A stretch of DNA of 64,000 bases from Caballeronia sp. dw_276 (lineage in GTDB: Bacteria > Pseudomonadota > Gammaproteobacteria > Burkholderiales > Burkholderiaceae), in the NCBI RefSeq assembly GCF_018449635.1, contig NZ_JAAVUV010000001.1:496001-560000 (forward strand). Reading direction: 5' to 3'. A program made the translations under genes and the position numbers. Numbering within the stretch: the first letter of the stretch is position 1; every line of letters starts with the position of its first letter. The notes under the pieces are model-generated. The model saw nothing but the letters and a program-made list of their open reading frames with translations, did not search any database and was not told where the DNA came from. Of this stretch, positions 32,281-39,669 are shown one piece after another.

Positions 32281-32619
32281 TTAACCCCGTTCCTGCACGC
32301 AAACCCACGGCGACACCACGACCGCCCACAACTCGGGATTACGCTCGGCAAGATCGGCGGCGGTTTCGGCCGTCGTACGTTCCAGCAATCCTGATGACAA
32401 CCACTCGGTGACCTGTTTCGTATCGTCGCTGGCGACGGCTTCCGCCACGCTAACCAGATCGATATCGCGCGCTACTTTCAGCAACACGCCGCGCGCAAAA
32501 AAACGCTGCAACTCGGACCATTCGATCTGGGCGGTTTCGGAGAAAAGCTTGAGGTATAGCGGGCTGGGAGATTGATCGTCTTTCATGGAGGAATGCAGGC
32601 GGGTTCGAGCGTCCGACAT
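32281..32619 (-). CDS. DUF2288 family protein
   Basis: This protein of about 112 residues fits the DUF2288 pattern: LKLFSETAQIEWSELQRFFARGVLLKV, DLDLVSVAEAVASDDTKQV-like spacing, and the ending LWAVVVSPWVCVQE. No function is established for the family. It follows pcaG by about 35 bases on the same strand and could be read through from the pca operon, though nothing links it to aromatic catabolism. A shorter start at 32586 (MKDDQS) is equally possible because neither has a clear ribosome binding site. Confidence 0.75.
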   Translation of the reverse strand: MSDARTRLHSSMKDDQSPSPLYLKLFSETAQIEWSELQRFFARGVLLKVARDIDLVSVAEAVASDDTKQVTEWLSSGLLERTTAETAADLAERNPELWAVVVSPWVCVQERG

Positions 32620-32654
32620 CATAAACCATCGATGCCGGACGCTTGAATAACTGC

Positions 32655-33245
32655 TCAAAGGTCGAAGAAGACGGTTTCCTTCGGACCTTGCAGATGAATA
32701 TCAAACCGATAAATAGAATTCGAGGTCCCCGACTCGCGCTTCGCAATCAGCGTGGCGCGCCGTTCTGCGGGAACCAGCGCGAGCACGTCGTCGCGTGCGT
32801 TGGCTTCGGGTTCATCGTCGAAATAGAGACGCGTGTACGCGTGCAGCAGCATGCCGCGCATCAACACGATCACATCGATATGCGGTGCCGAATCGCCTCC
32901 TGTGCTGCCCGGCTTGACCGTATCGAGCACGTAGCGAAGCTCCGGGTCGGTGCCCGTGCCGACCCGTGCGAAGCCGCGAAACCCCGACTCGCGCGCCTCG
33001 GCCACGGAGGTCACGTAACGGCCGGTCGAGTCGGCCTGAACCATCTCGATCACCGCGTCGCCGATGACTTTTTCGTCGCCGTCGAAAACCTGCCCGACGA
33101 TGCTGATGTGCTGTCCCATCGATTCCCGGTCCGCGATCGATGGCGTGAACAAGCTCTTCAGATCGAAGTTGTACTGCTCGGGACACAGGCCGTAAGCGAA
33201 GTACGGTCCGACCGTTTGCGAGGGCGTTTGCTTATGGATCGTCAT
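32655..33245 (-). CDS. pcaG: Protocatechuate 3,4-dioxygenase, alpha subunit
   Basis: This 196-residue subunit of the intradiol ring-cleaving dioxygenase (TPSQTVGPYFAYGL, VIEMVQADSTGRYV) pairs with PcaH to cleave protocatechuate to beta-carboxy-cis,cis-muconate. As in the family, alpha lacks the complete iron site and contributes to the substrate pocket. GGAGG lies just ahead of the ATG, which begins two bases after the pcaH stop codon, so the two are translationally coupled. A TTG two codons earlier is less likely. Confidence 0.95.
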   Translation of the reverse strand: MTIHKQTPSQTVGPYFAYGLCPEQYNFDLKSLFTPSIADRESMGQHISIVGQVFDGDEKVIGDAVIEMVQADSTGRYVTSVAEARESGFRGFARVGTGTDPELRYVLDTVKPGSTGGDSAPHIDVIVLMRGMLLHAYTRLYFDDEPEANARDDVLALVPAERRATLIAKRESGTSNSIYRFDIHLQGPKETVFFDL

Positions 33246-33247
33246 GT

Positions 33248-33958
33248 TCAAGCCTCCGTCGGGGTCTGGTTCGGGCCGCGCAGCACGATGTCGAATTCAT
33301 AACCGAGCGCATACGCTTCCTCGGTCGTATCGATAGAAAACCGCGAGATCAGCCGGTTGCGCGCCTGTTCCGGCGTGCCCTGGAAGATGGGATCGAGTTC
33401 GAGCAGCGGATCGCCCGGAAAGTACATTTGCGTGACGAGGCGTGAGCCGAAGTACTCGCCGAAGAGCGAAAAATGAATATGGTTCGGGCGCCAGGCGTTC
33501 GAATGGTTGCCCCACGGGTACGCGCCGGGTTTGATCGTCAGGAATCGATACCGCCCGTCGCTGTCCGTGATGCAGCGCCCGGCGCCAAGGAAATTCGGAT
33601 CGAGCGGTGCATCGTGCTGATCCGCCTTGTGAACGTACCGTCCGGCTGCGTTTGCCTGCCAGATTTCGACCAGCGTGTTGCGCACGGGCCGCCCGCTTTC
33701 GTCCGTAACCCGTCCCGTCACGATGATGCGTTCGCCCAGCGGCGCGCCATTTTTCACGGCGTTGCGGGTCAGGTTGTTATCGAGCTTGCCGAGGTCTTCC
33801 GTGCCATAGACAGGTACGCGGCGGTCCTTCAGCTTCTCTTTGAGGGGAATCAGGGGCAGTGAAGGGCTGCGTAATACCGACGACTTGTAGCCCGGATAAG
33901 AGTAAGGCGGGTGCGAATCCCAGTCGCGCGGCGTCAGGATCGAGGAGGGGGAATCCAT
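33248..33958 (-). CDS. pcaH: Protocatechuate 3,4-dioxygenase, beta subunit
   Basis: This 236-residue beta subunit carries the non-heme Fe(III) site. The ligands are visible as Tyr108 (AAGRYVHKADQ), Tyr147 (GAYPWG), His160 and His162 (RPNHIHF), matching the Tyr408/Tyr447/His460/His462 set of the Pseudomonas putida enzyme. The ATG at 33958 follows GGAGA. It heads pcaHG and is divergent from pcaQ. The other genes of the protocatechuate branch (pcaB, C, D, I, J, F) are not in this window. Confidence 0.96.
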   Translation of the reverse strand: MDSPSSILTPRDWDSHPPYSYPGYKSSVLRSPSLPLIPLKEKLKDRRVPVYGTEDLGKLDNNLTRNAVKNGAPLGERIIVTGRVTDESGRPVRNTLVEIWQANAAGRYVHKADQHDAPLDPNFLGAGRCITDSDGRYRFLTIKPGAYPWGNHSNAWRPNHIHFSLFGEYFGSRLVTQMYFPGDPLLELDPIFQGTPEQARNRLISRFSIDTTEEAYALGYEFDIVLRGPNQTPTEA

Positions 33959-34029
33959 TTTCTTGTCTCCGACTTTTAAAATGTGAATCAACACTTTATC
34001 GAAGCGATGAAGTTATGGAAAATGACGTT

Positions 34030-34047
34030 TTATGCATTCAGACATAA
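34030..34047. promoter_or_regulatory. LysR-type box in the pcaH/pcaQ gap
   Basis: TTATG and CATAA are inverted repeats separated by eight bases, giving the T-N11-A geometry of LysR-family boxes. The pair lies nine bases before the pcaQ start and about 72 bases before pcaH, a suitable place for PcaQ to activate pcaHG and limit its own expression. It resembles the ATAACC half of known rhizobial PcaQ sites (CATAACC here). Confidence 0.5.
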
Positions 34048-34056
34048 CCTATCGTC

Positions 34057-35058
34057 ATGGATAACGAATCCTCTCCCGTCGCTGCGCCGGCGGCGCAACC
34101 CGGCGGCTTGACGAGCGGGCTGACCAGCGGCCGGATCAAGTTCCGGCACCTGCAGTGCTTTCTCGCCGTGACGCAATTCGGCAGCGTTCAGCGCGCGGCG
34201 GACAGCCTGTCGATCACGCAGCCGGCGGTATCGAAGACGATTGCGGAGCTCGAGTCCATCCTCGGCGTGCGTTTGTTCGAGCGCGGCCGGCGCGGCGCCG
34301 AACCCACGCGCGAAGGGCGGCTGTTCGCGCCGCATGCAGCGGCTTGCGTGGGCGCGTTGCGTGAGGGCGTGGATGAACTATCGCGGCACGGCGTCGAATA
34401 TCCGGGGACGGTTTCGCTGGGCGTTCTGCCCACGGTTGCGCCCGCTTTGTTGCCGCCCGTATTGGAGGCGTTTCGGGCGCAATGGCCTGGCGTATCTGTG
34501 AAAGTTTGGACGGGGTCGAACTCGCAGCTGCTCGAACGCCTCAAATCGGCCGATGCCGATCTTGTTGTCGGAAGGCTTTCGGAACCCGAAGGCATGCTCG
34601 GGATGACCTTCGAGCAGTTGTATCGCGAACCGCTGAGTGTGGTGGTTCGCCACGATCATCCGCTTGTGCACGAGAACAATGTCACCGCGACGTTGCTTGC
34701 ACGTTTTCCTGTGGTCGTCCCGCCCTTTGGCACACTGATCCGCCAGTCGGCCGAGAGCGTGCTGACGGCCTTCGGCGCGCAGTCACTAAGCTCCCTGATT
34801 GAGACGTTGTCGGTGTCGCTTGGGCGCGCTCTTGCATTGCACAACGACGCGGTGTGGTTCGTGCCGGCAAGCGTGGTCGAGCATGACATCGGGTTGAAGT
34901 TGCTCGCGCGTTTGCCCATGCCGTTTGCCAGTGCGGATGAACCCATCGGTTTGATCCTGCGGCATGACCGGACCAGGTCGCCTGCGACCGATGGTCTTAT
35001 CGATGCAATTCGTGAAGCTGGACGCGATCGGGAGGTGGTGCGTATCGGTATGAAATAG
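34057..35058 (+). CDS. pcaQ: PcaQ, LysR-type regulator of the pca genes
   Basis: This 333-residue LysR regulator has its helix-turn-helix at about 28-90 (FRHLQCFLAVTQFGSVQRAADSLSITQPAVSKTIAELE) and an effector domain to about 325. FRHLQCFL and LFERGRRGAEPTREG are the hallmark of PcaQ, which activates pcaHG in response to beta-carboxy-muconate or its lactone in rhizobia. Its position, divergent from pcaHG, agrees. The first 27 residues are a polar Ala/Pro/Gly-rich leader. Confidence 0.9.
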   Translation: MDNESSPVAAPAAQPGGLTSGLTSGRIKFRHLQCFLAVTQFGSVQRAADSLSITQPAVSKTIAELESILGVRLFERGRRGAEPTREGRLFAPHAAACVGALREGVDELSRHGVEYPGTVSLGVLPTVAPALLPPVLEAFRAQWPGVSVKVWTGSNSQLLERLKSADADLVVGRLSEPEGMLGMTFEQLYREPLSVVVRHDHPLVHENNVTATLLARFPVVVPPFGTLIRQSAESVLTAFGAQSLSSLIETLSVSLGRALALHNDAVWFVPASVVEHDIGLKLLARLPMPFASADEPIGLILRHDRTRSPATDGLIDAIREAGRDREVVRIGMK

Positions 35059-35312
35059 CTTGTCCAAAGCCTCGCCGCAGGCACTTGTTACCGCGCAAGC
35101 GGCGTCGGCAAAACCCCATTAGCATACGTGCGATAAAAGCTATATAAGTGGCTCGGAGGATGAACGGTAGACGCCGGAAAACGAAGTGACGCAGCCCGCA
35201 ACAGCCGTACTGTAATCATGGGCAAGATATGCGCGTGCAACCAAATTCCGCTTCGTGCTGTCTCATCCCGCAAGCCTTATTAACCAAGACGCCCACCAAA
35301 GCCGCCAGCACG

Positions 35313-35681
35313 ATGAAAACCGTATTGCTCGTCGACGACGATCCCGAGACCATCGAAGCGTGGACCCTGTGCATGCAGTCAGAGGAGTGCAAGGTGCTGT
35401 CCGCGTTCGACGGCAACAGCGCGCTTGCGTTGCTCGGCGAGAACCTCGTTGACATTGTGGTATCGGACTGGAAGATGCCTGGGCTCGGCGGTGCGTTGCT
35501 TTGCCAGACCATGAAGACGAACTCGGCAATGGCGCATATCCCGTTTCTGATGATCTCGGGTCATCCGCATCCGCCGGCTTTCGTTCATTACGACGGGTAT
35601 CTGCAAAAGCCTGTCGAGATGGAAGCGCTGTTGTCGGCGGTGGACCGGCTTTGTGCTGCGAAGCGCCGCCAGCCGTTCTAA
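35313..35681 (+). CDS. Stand-alone response regulator (receiver domain only)
   Basis: This 122-residue protein is a single CheY-like receiver domain: acidic pair DDD near residue 10, phosphoacceptor Asp in VVSDWKMPGLGG near residue 53, Ser in LMISGH and Lys in LQKPVEM. No output domain follows, so it must act by protein contact or as part of a phosphorelay. No histidine kinase is nearby. The frame extends 84 bases upstream, but the receiver fold starts at the chosen ATG. It converges with plsC. Confidence 0.88.
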   Translation: MKTVLLVDDDPETIEAWTLCMQSEECKVLSAFDGNSALALLGENLVDIVVSDWKMPGLGGALLCQTMKTNSAMAHIPFLMISGHPHPPAFVHYDGYLQKPVEMEALLSAVDRLCAAKRRQPF

Positions 35682-35693
35682 AGTAAGCAGGAC

Positions 35694-36407
35694 TCACGCA
35701 AGCCGCGTCATCTCCTTCTCCATGCGCTCCTGTGCGAGCCGGTTCAACTCTTGCGGCACGACACAGTCAGCAGGGAGCGCCGGCATCACGATCACGCGAA
35801 TATGCCCGGGCTGATCCGGCCAGCCTTTGGCGGGCCAGTATTTCCCTGCGTTATGCACGACCGGGACGGCGGGCACTTGCGTGGAACAGGCAAGACGCAC
35901 CCCGCCCGATGCCAGCTTCAACGGCGCATCATGAGCGACCCGCGTGCCTTCCGGAAAGATCACCACGACATCGCCCAGCGCAAGTTTCTCCGCGCATTCG
36001 CGCGTGACCGCCTGATGCGCCTGACGCGGCGAACCGCGATCGAGGCTCACCATGTCGAGGCCCTTCAACACCCAGCCGAAGAACGGGATACGCTTGAGAT
36101 CGCTCTTGAACACAAAGCTGATGCGCCGCGGAAACAGCGCCATGAACGCGAGCGTTTCCCACGTCGATTCGTGCCGGCACAGCATGATGAACGGCTCGTC
36201 CGGCAGGTTTTCGAGTCCTTCCACCGAACACGACACGCCGGTGATCACGCGCATCATCTTGACCATTGCGCGGCACCATTGCTTGGCAAGCCAGTAACGG
36301 CCCTTGCGGCCGACGAACGGAAACAAAGGCAGAATCAGTATGGACCACACCGTGCCGCTGCCAAGCAGGTAGGTCGCGAATAGCCACTTGACGTAGGTTC
36401 GATGCAT
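35694..36407 (-). CDS. plsC: 1-acyl-sn-glycerol-3-phosphate acyltransferase
   Basis: This 237-residue inner membrane acyltransferase converts lysophosphatidate to phosphatidate. An N-terminal membrane segment is followed by the catalytic block LCRHESTWETL near residue 75 and VVIFPEGTRVAHD near residue 150. The catalytic motif is HX4E instead of the commoner HX4D; betaproteobacterial members with HX4E are known, so it should be active. Burkholderiaceae often carry several PlsC paralogues, and this one stands alone. Confidence 0.92.
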   Translation of the reverse strand: MHRTYVKWLFATYLLGSGTVWSILILPLFPFVGRKGRYWLAKQWCRAMVKMMRVITGVSCSVEGLENLPDEPFIMLCRHESTWETLAFMALFPRRISFVFKSDLKRIPFFGWVLKGLDMVSLDRGSPRQAHQAVTRECAEKLALGDVVVIFPEGTRVAHDAPLKLASGGVRLACSTQVPAVPVVHNAGKYWPAKGWPDQPGHIRVIVMPALPADCVVPQELNRLAQERMEKEMTRLA

Positions 36408-36630
36408 TAAGTATCAGGCGATGGTAAAAACGTGGCTCAAGCGCCGCAAATGGCGATAAGGCGAATGGACGTCACGGGGGCCGCGACCTTGGTTGTATCG
36501 GCGAAGGTGAATCAACCCGCGTACGAAACCCGAAGGATAGCTTGTGCGGCGGTTCGTGTCCCGAATCCAAAATCCCGCCGGGCGCTTAATCAGATACAGA
36601 GAGACGCGTGATCTCTTCAACGGAGTTCCA

Positions 36631-37695
36631 ATGACGGACGATGCAGGCAACGAAGTTACGACCCGGGTTCCGGAAGATTCATCGGCCGGGCAGGTTCCGG
36701 TTTTCGACGAAGGCATGCTCGATGTCGGCGATGGCCACTCGATCTACTGGCGCGCGCAAGGCCCGAAGGACGCGCCCGTCATGCTGATCGTGCATGGCGG
36801 CCCGGGCGGGGCGATGAACCTCAAATGGGGCGATGTGCTGGATGCATCGAAGTGGCGGATGGTCTTCTTCGATCAGCGCGGCTGCGGCAAATCCACGCCC
36901 TTCGGCAAGCTGGAACATAACGGCACGAAGGAACTCGTCGGTGATATGGAAAAGCTGCGCGAGTTGCTTGGCATCGAAAAATGGGCGCTTTTTGGCGGCT
37001 CGTGGGGCACGACGCTCGCGCTGAGTTACGGCGTGACGCATCCCGAGCGCTGCCTGGGCTTTTTGCTGCGCGGGATTTTTTTGGCGCGCAAGCAGGACAT
37101 CGACTGGTTCCTGTGGGACGTGCAGCGTGTGTTTCCCGATGCACATCGCAAGTTCCTTGATGCAATCGAAACCGCGAGCGGCGAGCGTCCATTGAACGCG
37201 GCGGAAATCTTGTCGCTTACCGGAACGCCGCTCGCCCGTTTCGATGATGCCGGCATCAAGCTCGCGCGTGCCTGGGCGGGGTTTGAAGCGACGTTGTCAG
37301 TGGTGAACAAGCCAACGCAGAACAAGGGCGACGCGAAAGCCGAAGCCAAGGAAACCGATTCCGCGAAGCCCGCCGCAACGCCCGAGGAGACCCGCGAATC
37401 CAATGCCGCGGCCATCTCCATGTCGCTGCTCGAGCATCACTACATGGCGCACGAGTTACCCCCCGAGCCGCTTTTGCCTCGCATCGGCAGGGTCGCGCAT
37501 TTGCCTTGCGTGCTTGTGCATGGCCGCTTCGACATGGTTTGCCCGGCTGATCAGGCGCTCGCACTCGCGGATGCATGGCCGGGCGCACAGCTTTCCATCG
37601 TCGATGCAGCCGGCCATTGGACCTTCGAGCCCGGCAACGTGACTGCGCTCAAGGCGGGCGGCGAGTTTCTTGCGCGCGCTCTCGCTGCGGGTTGA
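36631..37695 (+). CDS. pip: Proline iminopeptidase (alpha/beta hydrolase)
   Basis: This 354-residue alpha/beta hydrolase removes N-terminal proline from peptides. The oxyanion region HGGPGGAMN and FFDQRGCGKSTPFG are diagnostic of the S33 proline iminopeptidases; the triad is Ser in GGSWGTTLAL, Asp in HGRFDMVCP and His in AGHWTFEP. An unusual insert of about 30 residues rich in Lys, Glu and Ala (near residues 230-260) lies in the cap. GGAG precedes the ATG; the in-frame stretch upstream is not family-like. Confidence 0.92.
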   Translation: MTDDAGNEVTTRVPEDSSAGQVPVFDEGMLDVGDGHSIYWRAQGPKDAPVMLIVHGGPGGAMNLKWGDVLDASKWRMVFFDQRGCGKSTPFGKLEHNGTKELVGDMEKLRELLGIEKWALFGGSWGTTLALSYGVTHPERCLGFLLRGIFLARKQDIDWFLWDVQRVFPDAHRKFLDAIETASGERPLNAAEILSLTGTPLARFDDAGIKLARAWAGFEATLSVVNKPTQNKGDAKAEAKETDSAKPAATPEETRESNAAAISMSLLEHHYMAHELPPEPLLPRIGRVAHLPCVLVHGRFDMVCPADQALALADAWPGAQLSIVDAAGHWTFEPGNVTALKAGGEFLARALAAG

Positions 37696-37837
37696 CAGGC
37701 AAGGCGTTGCAGCAGGAAAGAATTGTCCTGCGAGGCCCGCCAGGCGGTAAATTTGGGACGGGAATGGTACGATCGCGCCTTGCAACTCTCGGCGGGCCGT
37801 ACCCGTCGAACGGTAATCAAGTTACGGAGGCAACCCA

Positions 37838-38260
37838 ATGGCCCAACAGAAAACCAATCCGAAGCTGGAGCAGGCGCTGACCCGTGGCGATCTCGCGATT
37901 CGTCAGGCCAACTCCGGCCGCGCAACCGCGGTGCTGCGCGCGCTCGGCAAGATGATCGTGGAAGCATCGGCGACCATTGGCGTGGAAGCGTTTGTCGTGA
38001 TCCACGACGGCGACAAGATCTACGACCCGGTCGATGGCATGTGGCCGCAGCAACTTCTTGTATCGCTCGATGGTCCGGTGGAAGATGCGGACCCTGACGA
38101 ACTGCGTACGGTCACGCTGATGGCCGACACCCCCGCAACCGTATTCCGGTGCGAATGGCAACGCGCCGACGGCAAGATCGGCCGTCAGGAAGGTCGTCCG
38201 CTCGCGATGGTCGCGTTCATCACCGATGTAGATATTCCCTGGCTCGACGACGAAGACTGA
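37838..38260 (+). CDS. Conserved protein of unknown function
   Basis: This is a 140-residue soluble, acidic protein with no signal peptide. It has an N-terminal helical part (LEQALTRGDLAIRQANSGRATAVLRALGKM) and a beta-rich middle, and ends in a strongly acidic tail (DIPWLDDED). GGAGG stands eight bases before the ATG, so expression is well supported. I do not recognise a functional family. A weak hairpin follows the stop codon. Confidence 0.75.
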   Translation: MAQQKTNPKLEQALTRGDLAIRQANSGRATAVLRALGKMIVEASATIGVEAFVVIHDGDKIYDPVDGMWPQQLLVSLDGPVEDADPDELRTVTLMADTPATVFRCEWQRADGKIGRQEGRPLAMVAFITDVDIPWLDDED

Positions 38261-38280
38261 GCACGCAACATGGTTCACCG

Positions 38281-38313
38281 CTGACGGGCGCATGGCCGTC
38301 CGTCAGATCTTTT
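38281..38313 (+). terminator. Possible terminator after the unknown-function gene
   Basis: CTGACGG and CCGTCAG form a seven-base stem around a 12-base loop that can pair further (GGC/GCC). ATCTTTTCCC follows, giving only a short T run. It is a moderate candidate. Confidence 0.45.
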
Positions 38314-38741
38314 CCCAAGCCCGATAAAGCAATCGCAATAACTACACGCGAAGGGTATCCAACCAATTCAAAATCGGTAATTTAGTAACTGGAAGCGCAA
38401 ATTGCTGGTTGATATATAAATCCGTCGGCTCGTTATAACTATAAAAGAGGCACGTTACCGGTGCATATTCGTTGCTCTCGGGCCTTGGTGAATCAATAAT
38501 AATTCGGCGCGTCGCCTGTTCTCCATACGGTTTTTCATGATACGAAATCGGGCGAGTCGAATCTCCGGGTAAATTCGGAAAAGCGTTAGAACCGTCGTTT
38601 TTTTAAGTATCTTTCAAGTTTTATTCTCCATCGAACACCCCATCAATTGCCTTTAGGCGAGACTTAAATTGCCGCGCGTGTCGTTTGCATCAAGTCGAAC
38701 GCATCGCGGCATCTCCTTCTCGCCAAAAATGGGGTAACAAA
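38314..38741. other. A+T-rich intergenic region before the FeeM-like gene
   Basis: About 430 bases with clearly lower G+C than the surroundings (runs such as TTGATATATAAATCC and CAATAATAATTCGG) contain no credible coding frame. TTATA-AC-TATAA at 38433-38444 is a short palindrome that may be part of a promoter. The region suits a long regulated leader or a silenced promoter for the next gene; no specific signal can be assigned. Confidence 0.5.
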
Positions 38742-39530
38742 ATGGAACAGCTCGATGCAGGCCAAAGCAGTGTTTTAAGCGGTGATCGGATTGACGAGGG
38801 TAAAAGCGTGGAAACGCTGGAACGCGCAGTGCATACCCTCAGGAAACGTGAATCCATGCCGTTCACCATACGTATAGTTCGCGAAACCGCCGATCTCGAT
38901 AAAGTCATCGATATCCGGCGCCTCGCGTACGCACGGCATTTGCCGTCTTTCGCGGAGAAACTCGGTATTGAGGATTGTGATCGTGAAGCCGGCGTGGCAG
39001 TCCTTCTGGCGGAGTCGAAACTCGACGGCGCGCCTATTGGCACAATGCGTATTCAAACTAATGAATATGCGCCGCTGGCGCTGGAACAGTCGGTGCGTCT
39101 GCCTGATTGGCTGAGCAATAGCCGGCTTGCCGAAGCGACACGCTTGGGCGTAGCGGGTGGTGGCATTGGCCGGGTCGTAAAAGTAATGCTTTGCAAGGCA
39201 CTTTGGCTTTATTGCGAGCAGCAGCTTGTCGACTACATGGTTATTACCGCACGCTCGCCGCTCGACCGCGAATATGAAGCAATGTTGTTTGAAGACGTGT
39301 TTGGTGAAAGGCAATTCCTGCCGATGGCGCATGTCGGCGGATTGCCGCACCGGGTACTTGCCAAGGACGTCATGGCGGCGCGGCGCCGCTGGGAGGAAGC
39401 AAAGCATCCGTTATTCCAGTTCATGGTTCACACGGATCATCCGGACCTCGATTTAGAGTTGCCGGATTTATCTTTCCGGCCGGAACCGGTACGATGCCCG
39501 GAAGCGTCGCAACTTGCTTATGGCAGGTAA
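38742..39530 (+). CDS. FeeM-like N-acyl amino acid synthase (GNAT/LuxI fold)
   Basis: This 262-residue protein resembles the FeeM-type N-acyl amino acid synthases, relatives of GNAT enzymes and LuxI acyl-homoserine lactone synthases. The indications are RIVRETADLDKVIDIRRLAYARHL, the strand and turn GTMRIQTNEYAPL, and LAEATRLGVAGG, equivalent to the conserved EVTRLAV-type strand, followed by ALWLYCEQQLVDYMVITARSP. The family joins a fatty acyl chain from acyl-ACP to an amino acid, giving a lipid-like signal or surfactant. Codons are more A/T-ending than in neighbouring genes. The next gene encodes a c-di-GMP enzyme. The function is inferred by family only. Confidence 0.65.
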   Translation: MEQLDAGQSSVLSGDRIDEGKSVETLERAVHTLRKRESMPFTIRIVRETADLDKVIDIRRLAYARHLPSFAEKLGIEDCDREAGVAVLLAESKLDGAPIGTMRIQTNEYAPLALEQSVRLPDWLSNSRLAEATRLGVAGGGIGRVVKVMLCKALWLYCEQQLVDYMVITARSPLDREYEAMLFEDVFGERQFLPMAHVGGLPHRVLAKDVMAARRRWEEAKHPLFQFMVHTDHPDLDLELPDLSFRPEPVRCPEASQLAYGR

Positions 39531-39669
39531 AAAAAGATAGCCCGGCTGTTTGATGGCCGAGGCCGCAAGAGAGGGTGGTGGCGATTCAACTTTTGCGTCG
39601 AGCGACGTTTCTCGTTGTTTCGCCACTGCTGGCGCGGCTTGCGTCATGCATCACGGGGGAAATTCAGGT

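Noticed and set aside
36408..36630. tRNA or intron remnant in the plsC/pip gap
   Set aside because: A GGTTCG-like stretch and GAAACCCGAAGG caught attention, but no cloverleaf or group II domain V can be folded from the sequence by eye.
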